Origin: Choristoneura fumiferana | Lineage: Eukaryota; Arthropoda; Insecta; Lepidoptera; Tortricidae | DNA: 64,000 nt | Assembly (NCBI RefSeq): GCF_025370935.1 | Contig: NC_133486.1 | Location: forward strand, 8,562,330 to 8,626,329 | Reading direction: 5' to 3' | Shown here: in pieces, positions 34,001-48,700 of the stretch | Layout: every line of letters starts with the position of its first letter | How positions within the stretch are numbered: position 1 is the first letter of the stretch | Program-made: the position numbers and the translations under genes | The notes under the pieces: model-generated | What the model saw: the letters and a program-made list of their open reading frames with translations, nothing else | Database searches by the model: none | What the model was told of the DNA's origin: nothing

Positions 34001-37000
34001 TTAAACGTCCAAGACCCGTGAACAAACATTCGTATTATTCATACAAACATATGCCAGACCGTGGATTGAACCTGGAACCTCAAGCTTAATAGTCAGGTTC
34101 TCTAACCACTTGACTATTAGGTCGCCAAACAACAAAATATCGTCAAATATCAAAGTCGCTTATGCTTGCAAAGTAAGATTGCTATTATTTATTTCAGGCT
34201 TTGATTTAAATTTTCGATTAATTTCTGCGTTTTTGATTCTTTATTATATTAATTATTTATTATCTAGCCTGGTCTAGTATCCCATTGCTGGGCAAAGGCC
34301 TCCGCATTCGGCTGACCTGTATAATTATAGACTACTGATCCTCTTAATAATTATATTAAAAAAGTAAGTACCGTGTCTATTCCCACAAGGAACATGTCCA
34401 GTGCAGCTACAGCTGCCACTCTAGTCCCGGCCGCAGCCACCAGGTCCTGCAGCAAAGATTTGTTCCCGGAACTCTTCTGTCCCTCCTCCAGTGCCCTCTC
34501 CACGTGACTCAGAGTTACACTGAATAATAACATGATACTTTTTCACTTGAGGTTTTTTAGTTACTTTCCAACATGATTATATAGGTTGCTGTGGAATCTA
34601 GCTATCTAATATGGAAGCAGTGAATCGTATTAACAAAAATCTAGATAAGTACCCTAATATGTAATGATGATTATTACACACATGTGCGTCTGATTGGTTT
34701 TCCTTCCTAAGGTTACTATACTTGTCTATGGATAGCGATGATCACTTGCAATCAGGTGAACTACACTTATATGCTTGTTACGTATAGCATATGTTTATTA
34801 CTTTAGTACAAAAATGAAACAATTACAACGCTTTTGATAATCATGCATATCAACTAGTGCGTTGGTTACACATAATATTTAAATTCAATACCTACTCATA
34901 CTCTTTTATTGGTAACTTAAAGCATTATCATTTTGTTAAATTAATTTTCACGTAATCTATCTAATCTACTCACAGGTACAGACAGACATATCACTACTTA
35001 GATAGGTACCATTATCGTCACCAAGTGCCAGTGGGTACAAAGAGCTTGCACCGTTCATGTTTATTTACGTGTCATGACTGTGATGATGATTCTACCTGAG
35101 GATTGTATCCAGTGCATTAACGTATTGCTTAAACATCCTGGTATTGTATATTCTCCACCAAGGCGCACGTAATTCCAACTCTCCCACGCACAGGAAGAAA
35201 GTATTTACAGCGTCAATTAAACGTTGGCTTTCAGATCCGGCGGATGCTTCGAAGCAGCCCAGTCGCGTGTCCAGTGCGATGAGACCAAGAGCTGAACAAA
35301 GAAGCATTTAAATCCAAACTATTTTACAGTTACCTGCATTAATATCTGCCACAGCGAAGCGTGCAAAAATATCTGACACGTGCTACCGGCTCTAGAAATA
35401 GAGTCGTATTAGATATTTATGCACGCTTTGCTGTGTCAGATATTGATGCTGGTGACTGTACACTTTAATATATAATTTATTGAATCAGGCGTTACTTTGC
35501 GGAAGTCCATATCAATTAACTAAAACAATTACTTTGCTCACCCTCGAACTTATGATAGCTACAGGACATGTTAATATCTGGTAGCATGGTGTAGTTGTGT
35601 TGCTCTGAAGATGAGCTCAGGTTGAGTTCGAAATGCGTCAGTGTAGTGTGGTGGTGGTGATAGATGGGTTTGTGTGATTTGTGTGTATTCTTAGTCTTAG
35701 GTGGAGGAACTGCATGAACATATCTTGCATAAACGTAGCTATCATAGGTCGCGAGCTTGCGGGTGAGCAAATTAATTGTTTTAGTTCATTAGTTTAATAT
35801 ATTTTAATGAATTTCAAAATATGAAAGACACTTACATTCTAAAGACCATTTGTGAACTTCATTTGTAAAGTCGTCAGGTGTCTCATAGTCTTCTTTTCTT
35901 ATATCACGTAACCTGGAATGTTGATTGCAGTTTTGCACTCCTAGATCAAGAGTATATTGACTCAAAGAAATCCATCATTTTAATTTAGACCTTTAAGAAA
36001 TTGAATGAAGTCTAAATCAAAATGGGGTATTATTTTGAGTTGATTTACTCTTGCTCTAGGGGTGTGGTTAGTTTGCATATTTATTACTCCAACTACTGAT
36101 TACCTAAATGTAAAATATAATGCGTTTTACCTATTTATAAAAGAGTCTGCGACATCACTGACTGAGACTGTGTACTGGGCAGCAGCACTGGTGCTTAATG
36201 CTACTCTTGATACTTTCGTGCGGAATGCTGACCATGATTCACCATGTCTGAAAAAAGCGGCAAATATGAAAGTGTATTTAAAGTGTATGTAAAGTGTATT
36301 TTAGACAACCATACTGAAAAAACTGAATTAAAAAGTTATTACGGCTGCAAATATTGGTCGTTTACTTACACTGCAATAACTCCAGCACAATTGTCTTCAG
36401 CGCCAAAGAAATCCTTCCTTAAGACGTGTTTATAATAATTTAGTGACGGCATTGACGGCCTGCAAATAAATCATAAATTTTATTAAAAATCAATCGTGCA
36501 TAATTCCAGTTACGTTCTGCGTCTTTTGTTTCATAATTATTTAATGGCGATTTTGCTATACATTTTTTGACAGGAGTAATGGCCAGTACCTTTTACTATT
36601 CATATTTTTTTTATATATTCTTTAAATAAAACTTTCCGCTTGTTGTTGTATGTTGGTAGACACGATTATTTATAATTACACAGCATAGAAAAAAATGTGG
36701 TACTTATGTGGTACCTAGTTTTCCTTTTTGAGTTAAGTACTCAAACATTTTACATGTTGCAGTTATAGGTTGAAGTATTACTATTTCTATTTTTATTATT
36801 ATTATTCCAAAGAGTATAAGTACCTATGTACTTATTCTAATCCATGTCACGTCACGTCATGTAATGTCACGAATAAATGTTTTCTTTCTTTCTTTCTTTC
36901 TATCAGTGCTTGATTTTACTCACTAATAATTATTTAATTTTAATATAGTTGAATCAATTACCTATTTGGAAGAGAGAAAAAAAGTTTCGGAGCCAAACAA

Positions 37001-40000
37001 AATGACTATGCAACCAACAAGGACTTTGACATGGTCCTCGCTTACATCCCCCAACAATACAACGTTATCCTTACTTCCTTTACTAATATAGGTAATTGTA
37101 AAGTAAACTCTTTCTGTATATTGCCTCTCCATGCCTGAACAGCTAAATAGATTAAAATGATTTTTTTTTACCGGCCCTAGAAATAGAGTCACACATATAT
37201 GCACGCTTTTTGTTTTGTCAGATATTGATACTGGTGACTGTACGGAATCCTTACCTATGAGGCGTCCCGTCTTCGGACCGGAACACCCGTTCCACCTCGC
37301 CAGCATCAAACACGAACAGCATGTCCGGTCTGCCGAGGAGGCCCGCCATTTTGACGCAGCGGCCATATTGTTCGCGGAGGGACAAGCAGACTTTATCGAC
37401 GTGCTCCACTGAGTAATTTCCTGGAAGGAGATAATAAAAGTTAAACTCAAAAGAATAAAGACCACTGGAAATTAAGTCTAACAGTTTTGTCCCAAAAACT
37501 TTCAAAAACAATTGTTAAACATGTATTAAAATCTTTTATTAAATAAAAAAACAGCCAAGTGCAAAGTCGGACTCACGCACCGACACAATGATAAAGGCAA
37601 TGACAAGTCAAACTGTCAAAAACTGGATCATCAGTGGTTGAGTTATTTCAATATCTCATTTAATATCAACGATCGAATAAATCAACTTTCAAATCGATCT
37701 TGGACCAGGTACGTATTTTATTCTGAGATTAGATACTTGTACGTAACTGAACAATGAGCTTTCTACAAACTAGTCGCTAATATATCATGTTATTCGTTAT
37801 GTAGATAACATACGACATGCGCATAAAGTTGACCAAGAAAGTGGGTGAACGCCCTATCAAAAATTACTTTTCTGTGGTCTGTTTTGATTATAAATAAAGC
37901 CCTGGCTTTACACTACGTAGTTCGAAATTCAAACGTGGCTGTGCCGTCCCGCTCACGTTATTAATAGTAGAAAGAGAGGGACGTTAGTCCCTGATTAATA
38001 TATAGTAAAGCACGAAGTAAATATTGAATAAATTAAATATAATTACAGTCAAAATCGTTTGTAATCACATTGAAGAGAAAGCAATATGTCCGCGCGCATG
38101 CGGATCGGGAACTTCACACATACCATTCAATTGCTTTGCAGGTTTGTGCAGTTGACGATGTTTTCCTGGACAGTAAAGCTCGTGGTAAATTTCAAATGTA
38201 ATTTCGCACATGAACGTAAGATTATTGAAGCCCAGTAACCAAGCCATACATACCTCGTTCTACTTCCTTAATAGATAGACAATGTAAAAGACAGACTGTT
38301 AATACCTACAGTGGGTATCTATGGTCCTTTGTTCCATCCAGATAACCAAGTTAGATAACTGGTTTCATAACTGTTTTAACTAGGTGGAACGTTTCTTTGC
38401 TAAATAAATCAATCAGATCAGCTATAAAACAGTCGGCTTTACTTGCAATGTTTACGGCGAATAACGTTTGGCGACCTGTTTCATTTCAGCAACTTAGCTT
38501 TAATTCTTCGCAACTGCATTTAATTATTTGACTGAACGTGGAATTCATGTTGATAACCTATTTTAATTGGAGATTTCCCAATGATTATATTAATAAGTTA
38601 GATTTCATTAACGTTGCTAACTTAACCTTTAAAATGTTTTGGTTTTACACGATGGCTCTGAAACAAATCCTGAAATATTTACAGTTTTAGATTTTGCGAA
38701 ATGAAACAGGTTGCCAAACGTTACGTTGCGAAAAGGCAGTACCCAAAAACGGTTACATGTGTCTAAATGTAACAGGATTTTATCTCGATCCCGTATGAAT
38801 ATTTTTTTTATCCTGAAAACCAACAGGTTAAATTAACTAATACAGGTGGATTACAAAACATGCAATAGCCTATGTGTTACTCCAAATATCCACTTATCTG
38901 CATATTTTTTATACTAATCCTTCCAGCCGTTTTTAGCATGAAAGAGAAAAAACATACTACACACATACTCAGAAACAATCGCATTTATTATTAGTATTTG
39001 CATATATAGCTTTAGGCTAATTCACCGTCTGTGGTAACTTATGGTAATTTTCCAGTTTGGACAGTTCAACGCTTCTAAAAGACAGTAATTTATTTTTGCT
39101 ATAAATCTATTGAGCTAACGGATCTTCGTAATATGATGGACTAGCTTTTGCCCGCTGCTTCGCCCGCGTGGAATTCTGTTATCGCGCGCTCTGTTCCCTC
39201 GGGAACTGTGCATTTTTCAGGATAAAAAGTAGCATAAGTCACTCTCGCTCGGGCCCATAAACTATCTCTTTGCCAAAAATCACGTCGATCCGTCGCTCCG
39301 TTTCGACGTGAAAGACGGACAAAGATACAAACACACACACTTTCACATTTATAATATTAGTATGGATGTTACTGTAATGTTGACTACATTAACAACCGCA
39401 TTAAGCTCGCGTAAACCATTAGATCTGGCAGTTGAATCGAAATTCCGAGATTTTACTAAATGCCAAGAAATTACATCGTGGATTTCGTTAACGCTCATAA
39501 ACACCCGCGCCAAATTCTGGTCTCAAATCCTAGCGGTTGAAATTTACGGATTTTATTCCGATCCCGCCGGAATATCGGGATAAAAAGTAGCCTAAATGTA
39601 ATTCCAGACGTTTAACTAACTAGATACCAAATTTTATCCAAATTCGTCCAGCAGTTTCAGCGTGAAAGAGTAACATAACATACACACGCAAATACTCCCA
39701 AGTTTCGCGTTTATTACAAGCTTTTTAGAAGCTTTTATTTAGTTTCACCTGTCCCGTTGTCTTGTCTGTCTGTCTGTAATCAAATCTTGCAAGTTAAATT
39801 CGACCAACTTTCATTGTTTGATTGACTTGAAATTTGGTATACTTATGTAAATTGCGTGACAGTATAATAATTTGGTAGTGCCATCCTGGTAGTCCGGCCA
39901 GGATCGTCTCCACAGGACGGAACTCTTGAACGGTTAATGGCATTGACTTGAAATTTGGTAGGTTCGTACCTATGTAAATGCGGCTTGAGTCTTTATTAAT

Positions 40001-43000
40001 TAGATTTTATCATTACCGGTTTTAGAAACTTTAGACCTCAAGTAGGTATGAATAGAACTAATAAAAAGAGGAATAGAAATTACTCGCAAGCTAGAACACG
40101 AGGCGCTTTATGGTTAAAAAGCCAGTAGCTAGACGACTTAATCCTACTAATCCTACTAATATTATAAATGCGAAATATTGTGAGTGAGTGAGTGAGTATG
40201 TTTTTTACTCCTTCACGCTGAAACAGCTCGATAGATTTGGATGACATTTGGAGAAAGTTAGTTTATAACCTGGATTAAAACATAGGATACTTTTTATCCC
40301 GATATTCCCAAGGGATAAGGATAAAATCTTGAAATTTTAACCACTGGGTTTAGAGTTGAAATTTAGGACAGTTGTTCTTAACACAACCTTAATGAAGACC
40401 AGGATACATATTAATTTTAAATAGGTATATACATATATAAATAAAGCTCCTGGCTGAATTCGGCTACAGAGACTACTGTACCTATTGAACGAGACGGCTA
40501 CCGGTTGCTCGCTCGTTTATAAATGTACCTTTAATGACTACAATATCCAACTTTGTTCTAAAACCATCCGCTGCCATCTTTTTCCACTACGTTGACGATG
40601 TCACTATTTTGTTTACGCATGTTTTTGAATAAAGTTGGCTATTATTTAAATATACTTTAAAAGTAAAACGTAAACTAATTTAAGAAATATTAAAATTTGA
40701 ACTAAATACTACTACTACTAAGTTGACTAGTGTCTGACCCCGTATTTGTCGATCCGAAATGAACGACGGTAATACACGACCTGATAATTGAAACCTTTAT
40801 CGCCATATTACGAGTTGGTATATGAAGATTTACACTATCGGGTCGCACATTTTTTCTCGTTCATTCCGGGATACGAAATACAGGTCGTACTTTAACCACA
40901 CCTCTAGATTTGAACTCATGACCACCAGTTTACATGTCCAACGCAATAACTTTGACTAAGTAAGCTATCATTATCATTATCAACATACGGATCAACGATA
41001 CTATAGGTAATGTAGCGTTTTATTTTCGATCAAATTAAATAAATCTTAGTTTCTTTACGTAAGTAGTCATTTTAAACGTAGGTCGACTGAACATCGGACA
41101 TGTATGTTAGAAATTTTGTACATTTTGTTTTGTATAATTTTGATTTCCAGAGTTTTGTCTTTAAAATATTATTTGTATTGTATTGTAATTGTAACTCTAT
41201 ATTGTACATAGAACTTGATAAAGCATGTGAAAATTACAGTTAAAAAGAGAAAGAGGTGTACAAATATCGAGCATAGGTATACTCAGCGGCACAAAATTTG
41301 GCCCACTCTACATATAAAATTACCTTTTATTGCATACATTTGAAGGCTAGATTTTTTGCCGCTCAGTATATTTTGATTTTCAAAAATTATGCTATCAACC
41401 CGTCTTATCAATCCCAAGACCCGATCCCAAGTAAGCAACCATTTCACCACTTGCGCATGAAAGTGAGAGTGGCGCGCGCGCACGATCGTTATTAGCTGCA
41501 ATGATCTCTGATTACGATAAACACAGGCCTGGGAAGATAGTTTCTCTTCATTACACAGGCTCGAATAACCGAGCTGCTATTGGCTTGCTAAATATTCTTG
41601 AGGCAATAGGTAGAAAAAAAATGAAACATTTTACTGCTCCTATACAGCGTGTATTTTTGATACTACCTCAGACTTCAAGGGTAGTTAGTGAAGGCTCTAA
41701 TTATCACATTTTATTATGTTTTAGTAAAAAATTAGACTTATTATTTTCCTTATAAAATTAATTAGCACGCAATGTATCACTACGTGATACTACTTTGTTT
41801 TTGTTCAAAACGTCGCACTTGCTGACGTGACAGCTGTCACAGAACGCTTCTCTCTCGTATCCAAATTACATTGCTGCTCGAAAATATTTCTAAAATTAAT
41901 TACGCTCTGATAGTTAATTCTAAATTAAAAAATTGTTTTGATATCGGTTCACAGCACTTAAATCTTCGTCTAGTTACAGTTTGAGGTAGTATCAAAAATA
42001 CACGCTGTATAATCGGAACACATTGCAAACAATTTATAAGTAAATCAACATCGGCATCGTCAGTCGAAAGGTGTTTACTGACTGGACATAGGACTTCTCC
42101 TAAGAACGCTGCAATGACCCTGCCGCCTGCACCCATCGGGACTCCTGCGACCTTTCCCAGGTCATCAATCAAAGTCATAGACAAAATATCTTTATTCAAT
42201 TTAGGCTATAACAAGCACTTATGAATGTAAAAAAAAATCTACCACCGGTCCGGAAAAACCTCTGTTGAGAAGAATCCGGCAACAAACTCAACGAGGTATA
42301 TATTTTTAAACAGATTTACAATATTATTAAATGATATGTATACATCACAAGTATTTAACACAACTTTATTTTTAACACAGTGGGTTCGCTATTTGAAGGG
42401 ATTCGCTAATGCGGATCGGAATTATTACCAAATATCCCTGTCCATGATATAATCATTAACTTTATAATACGCCTTAGATAATAATGTCTTCTTGACAGTA
42501 GATCTGAATTTTGTATCCGTTTCATTTGTCCAACCACCATGTGGGGGGGCATCCAGAACCTACCAATAAGTTTATAAGTAGGTAATCTTATTTAAAATAA
42601 AGCCAAATGAAACAATTAAACATTACCCGTCCCTATCGTACTTGAGCCAAACGGTCTCGTCTCATCACCCCAGCGACATTGTCCCGCTTTATGATCAACA
42701 AGATCTGCTGAACCAAGTAAGTACGCCCCGGAATAAGTAATAATTTTAACTTAATGTTTTGCAAAAAGGAGGGATTACAGCCACAGGCGTTTTTTAAAAA
42801 AAGTGCACATTTTCTTTCAAAATGTATGTATGTAATTTTTTCATACCAATTTTGTGAGTCAGTTTTGTGGCACCCCATACCGCGTGTATGAAAAAAACGT
42901 CGCAAAACTGACTTTTCGGTATTTTTTTTAACTATTAAATCGGAATCGATTGTGCTCTTCGTTCTGATTGGAAAAACCATATATTTTTCCAAATTTGAAA

Positions 43001-45724
43001 AAAAAGAACGGAGACACTTTTTTTTAAAACGCTCGCGTAATTTGATGCTGCGGCTGGTGGTTTTCAGTATAACCCTTCTTTTGTATGAAAGTAATATAAG
43101 TATTTAATGAAAATACACTTTTCAGAAGTTTTTTAATAGCGTTGATTCGGAAACCTATTTTTGCACAACTTCATTAAATTATTTCTGAGAAAGATTTTGT
43201 GATAGACTGACTCACTCACACATAAACGAAATGGTCCTGTAATAACGATTTGGTTATTTCTTTCGAGATACTTAACCTTAAAAATATCCCACCGACACGC
43301 AGCACTGGTGACACAAATGACATAGGTATTATGCGTTGAATGTGCGTCCAAGAAAGAGAAAATTGCTTTTAGATTGATTTTTAATGTTTAAGTCATGTCT
43401 TCGCAGCCATTTCCCAAGATTAGGACTGAAAAAAGAATATGGAAGTAAAACATTGTTTTTTTTTTATTTACTTAGGTACGGTTTTTTGACATAGTCTTTA
43501 AAAATGCATCATGGTCACCATATTATATACCAGTATTAATCATATTTTTCAAAGCCTGAATGGATATTAAGAATGAAACTAAGAGGAATTTCACCACTGT
43601 GAAGGATGTGTAACTTTATGTGACAAATATAATTTATCTGTTGAATAGAGCAAAAAAAATGACACACGTAACGGATTTTGATACATTTTTCACCATAATA
43701 TTTGATATTTTTTAGGTACATAAGGAAGTTATAGTCAAAAAAAGCAATGAGCAAGCAAGTCGCTGAAAATAAAATATGTAACATACATGCATGCATGATA
43801 AAACTTAAGAGATACTTAAAAAAAGCTTTTTTTTATAGTGACACCTGTGCATAGCCAGGACTGGTCGCTAGTCTGTCACATAAAAAAAACAGGGGTACAT
43901 TTTCGCAAAATTTTGTAGTGCCATGCTTTAAATATTATAACGAAATACTGTTATGTTATTTGAATACAAGTTCTCCATTGTATGCTAATAGGATTTCTTA
44001 AGAACTATCTATGACTAATGTCTTTTAAAAGTTCATATATAAAATGAAACCAGTAGGACAGGAGAGGAGGGTACAGTCAGTCACAGATGATCAGTGCGAA
44101 TAACAATATCATTCAAGTAGGTTAATTTAATGGAATTCTAAACATTGCGGTTTATAAAAAATGCAGGTCACCTATTTATTTCTATTTACTTGAAGAGAAA
44201 TTTGTCTTTTTTAAACGAAAATACAATTACACTATAGCATCCCCGACCAACATACTTGAACAACTTGATTGCTGTATAATAATGTCAGTTTTTACTTTGT
44301 AAAGTAAATAAGTACAACAACAGACATGATGTTTGTAGTAGCCATAGCGCTAAAGCAACCTGTATCGATGTGAACGGAGTGGTTTGAGTATAACCTGTAT
44401 ATACAACAGACTACGATACAGTTTTAATTTAAACAATGAGAGGTTCTTGACAGACAAAAAAAAACGGTAAGAGATTAAGGGGTTGTTTCACCACCCATTG
44501 ATTATTTTTAACTGACGGATAAATGCGATCCCGTCTCCATCTATTCGAACAAAACAAGCAGAGACGGCATCACATTTATCGGTCAAATAAATTTAATCAA
44601 TAGAATAGATAGTGAAACAGAGGGCAAATGATGCGTTTTAGTGTAGTATAATTGAGTATGCCTATGTATGTAACTATTTAAAAAAAAAATGCACTTATTC
44701 TGTTTTGCCAGAATACTCTCGAATATTGACGTAGGTAGTTTTAAAGGCATAAGAATTGAAAAATAAATTTTATGTAGACCAAAAATGCAATCGTTTTCAG
44801 AGATTATACGAGTACAAGTGTGTCAAAGTGTGTAAATTTACTTTGTGTTTGTTGTAACTTGACCACAACATTCTGGTAGATGTCATGTTACATTGCAATC
44901 CACATCATAAAAGTTTAACTATGTGACTCTTCTGACCTCACGCATATGATACATGTTGTTATGCTAATGCAACCACACCCCAACCTTAAAAGCTACAATA
45001 TCTTTATGAGACCTACGCTTGATAGGTCAAAAACATCATAAATCCATGATATATGTGCCAACAACAGAGCTACCCAAAACTAACACAACGTTTAAGTTAG
45101 TGTTCTTAAGTCGTCTACATACACCGCTGCGGATGTACAAAAGGGACACAAATAGTAAACTAGTTGACTACGGAACCCTAAAAAAATCAGAGGGTCTTGT
45201 ATTCGAACCCAGGCACGCAAATTTGAGTTTTCAAATTATTTTAAAATTACCATAACTTTAGTGAAGGAAATATTGTGATAAACCAGAATACACCTGCAAA
45301 GCAATTGAATGGTGCTTGCTGTATGAAGTTCTCAATCCGCTCTGAGCACATGTGGGAACTATAGCTTAAACTCTCTGAAATTAAGAAGATGGTGCCCAGC
45401 AGAGTGGTGTGTACATATAAGCCGGAGATGCTGTACTGTCCTGCCGTGTAAGTAATAAAAGACGAAGCAACGTATCTGTTACTCAATTTATGTTATGGGT
45501 GTTCAGGAGCGGCAGCGATTGCTTTCTATCAAGTGACCCGCTTGCTCGTTTTTCCCTCTCATATAAAAAAACAAGATGATAATCATTAGCCCATCCTAAC
45601 TAATGTTAGCGAGAAGAATAAATTAAAAATGCAACAATATATTTAAGCGGGGTTAAGTGCGTACCTACCTACTGGGCGGGGTGAGGTATTGTTCCTTCAA
45701 TGCACCCCTTTGCATGCCTTTATT

Positions 45725-45763
<39 letters not shown>

Positions 45764-48700
45764 CTAGCTTTTGCCCGCGGCTTCGCCCGCGTGGAATTCG
45801 GTTACCGCGCGCTTTTTTCGGGATAAAAAGTAGCCAATGTCACTCTCGGGTCCATAAACTATAGGTATAAATGCTCTTAAATAAGTACTTTACGAGCAAA
45901 ATTATCAGTAAAGTTGCTAAAAATGTTTATTTGAAAGGATTTTTTTTTCATCCGTCTCTATTTCTTTCATTTCATTAGTGAGTGTTATTATTGCCTAGTA
46001 GTATAATTTACTAATATAGACCGTAAATAATAAAAACAATAGGAAAATAAAAATACAAAATAAGTTAAAAGCTTCATTCTAACATTATAAAGCTGTAGTG
46101 TTCGTATTTTAATTAGGCCAGCTTTTCCAGTACATGCCACAAGACCCTTAAGTAGATTTTACTTTAGTTTAGGTTACTTTTGATTTGCTTGTAACTCCTA
46201 CTATGTCGTATCTACCTGTCTGCTGCGATTACCTACTTACCAGCAGGTTACCCCCGTGCTCGTTTGTGTAACTAGATATGCTATAATAATTAAAAAACAT
46301 TGTAGCTTAGCGATGAATAATACACTGATGGTACAGTCAAGTGCAAAAATATGTATCTATTCGAACCACTCAAAAATATGTTACCATTGCACGGCTTATT
46401 ACGTCGGAATAAGAGTCTTTGGTGCATATTTTTGAAGGGTTAGATAAGCCCGTATTTTTGCACCCGACTGTACGTACACAACCTCGCAATAATTACTTGG
46501 TAATGTATGGAGGACCGGCACTGCCTGTCTTTAAAATTGTGCAACAACGACGTGCAGTATCCGTGAATGCAACTATTTAACTATTTAACTATGCACTTAA
46601 TTACAGCATGTGCATATGCGTTGCAAGTGCAAGTAGTAAAACTGCACTGTAAAAAATTTACTCTTTACTCGAGCTAGAGCCATATTTTTGTGTATACATG
46701 AATTACTTTGAAAAAAGCCGTGGTGGCCTAGTGGTTTGACCTATCGCCTCTCAAGCAGAGGGTCGTGGGTTCGAACCCCGGCTCGCACCTCTGAGTTTTT
46801 CGAAATTCATGTGCGGAATTACATTTGAAACTTTGCGGTGAAGGAAAACATCGTGAGGAGACCTGCACAAACCTGCGATGCAATTCAATGGTGCGTGTGA
46901 AGTTCCCAATCCGCACTGGGCCCGCGTGGGAACTATGGCTCAAGCCCTCTTGTTCTGAGAGGAGGCCTGTGCCCAGCAGTGGGACGTATATAGGCTGGGA
47001 TGATGGATGATGATGTATTACTTTTGTTAAACCTTATCCCTGTCAATCATAGGAGCATTAGTAAAATAGTTATAATAAATATGTAAACATAAAGGCAAAT
47101 ATGCAAAGGTACATTATAATGATCTTCATGGGCTTAACATCCATTTGGTACGCGTATAACGTTTTCAAAACTCTATAAAATATATGACCTTGATATAGAC
47201 CTTTGCGTACACGCAGAAGGTCACTGGGTTCCCATTTATTTCCCCTTAATGTCTGTTATTTAAATACTCATTATTCAAATCCAGAAGTTTCAATTTAAAT
47301 CCCAGAATTAATACTTCAAACGAGCGACACCGCGATGGAAATGTAGTATAATTATAACAGCTAGACTTAAATTTGCGGTACATCAAGGTCTCAGTGGAAA
47401 AACGCACATACTCTTACAGCTTTTGCAAAAAGTTTTTGTCCATATGTACAACCTTGAGGCAATCATTAAGTTGCAAAAGGTAAGCGGGTATTCGCATTGT
47501 ATCTTAGTATAAACAACGCGGAAGCTTAACCTTAAATATAGCCAAGGTTGTCTGTAAGATTAAAAATGTATTCAGTTAAGATTTCTTCCACTTTTGACTA
47601 TCTTTTTGAATGTCAATTAAAAATCACCAGCTTCGCAAACGGCGCTTCTCTATGGTTTAATCCAAATGGCTAACTTCTAATTGGAATATAAACGAGAATA
47701 TGTTCATTTATTTGTTACACTGTTATATACAGCGTGTATTTTTGATACTACCTCAAACTTTAAGGGTAGTAAGTGAACGCCCTAATAAATATGTTTTTGT
47801 AAAAAAATGACTTATTATTTTCCTTACAAAATTAATTACACGCAATGTATCACTACGTGATACTACTTTGTTTTTATTCGAAACATCGCACTCGTTGACG
47901 TGACAGCTGTCACAGAACGCTTCTCTCTCGTATCATATTATTGTACGCATTACATTGCTGCTCGAAAAAAATTCAAAAATTAATTACGCTCCGTTAGTTA
48001 ATTTGAAATTAATAATTTGCTTTGATATCGGTTCACAGCACTTAAATCTTCGTTTGGTTACAGTTTGAGGTAGTATCAAAAATACGCGCTGTATAAATAA
48101 ATACATACAAACTTGATTATTTACATTACATAATATCTTAAACTAAGGTAAAATCATTACTAAAAGTAAAATAAAAGTAACTAATAATAATAACTAAACT
48201 ATAACTAAAAAAAATTGTAAAAGTATCCCCCCGCGGCATGGACCCAAAGATGCTGGCGGCATTTCCTCGCTGTATAGCAATGCTGATACGTTGTGCGAGG
48301 AAGCTGCCAGCGCTTCTAGAGGACCCTATGATATCCAAAAGTCGTTTTGACATTTCTTTATAAAGGATTTTTGCGCTGGGCCCCCGCGGACCTAAGGTCT
48401 CAACCCCGAATGGGAATATAAACTGTGAGTAGGTATAACTAAAAAAAATACTTAGAAAAAAAATGAATACATTAAATAAAGAAGCAGGGCAGCTAAATAA
48501 AAGCTTGTAAAAGTGCAATAAATAGGTTCGAAAAGTTTTCGTTTAGACATTACCTTTAGAAACTCCAGGAAGACGAACGATTTATGCATTGCTGCAACTG
48601 TCTTTCTAAATTTTAAACCATGGACACCACAATAGGTTATTTTCGGATTTGTGTTAGTTTCTCGACATAAGTAACGACTGAACGCACATGAAGGCGCGTT

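Noticed and set aside
34060..34126. Possible minus-strand tRNA gene
   Set aside because: Only a tRNA-like head of a SINE; stems do not pair fully and the usual SINE tail follows.
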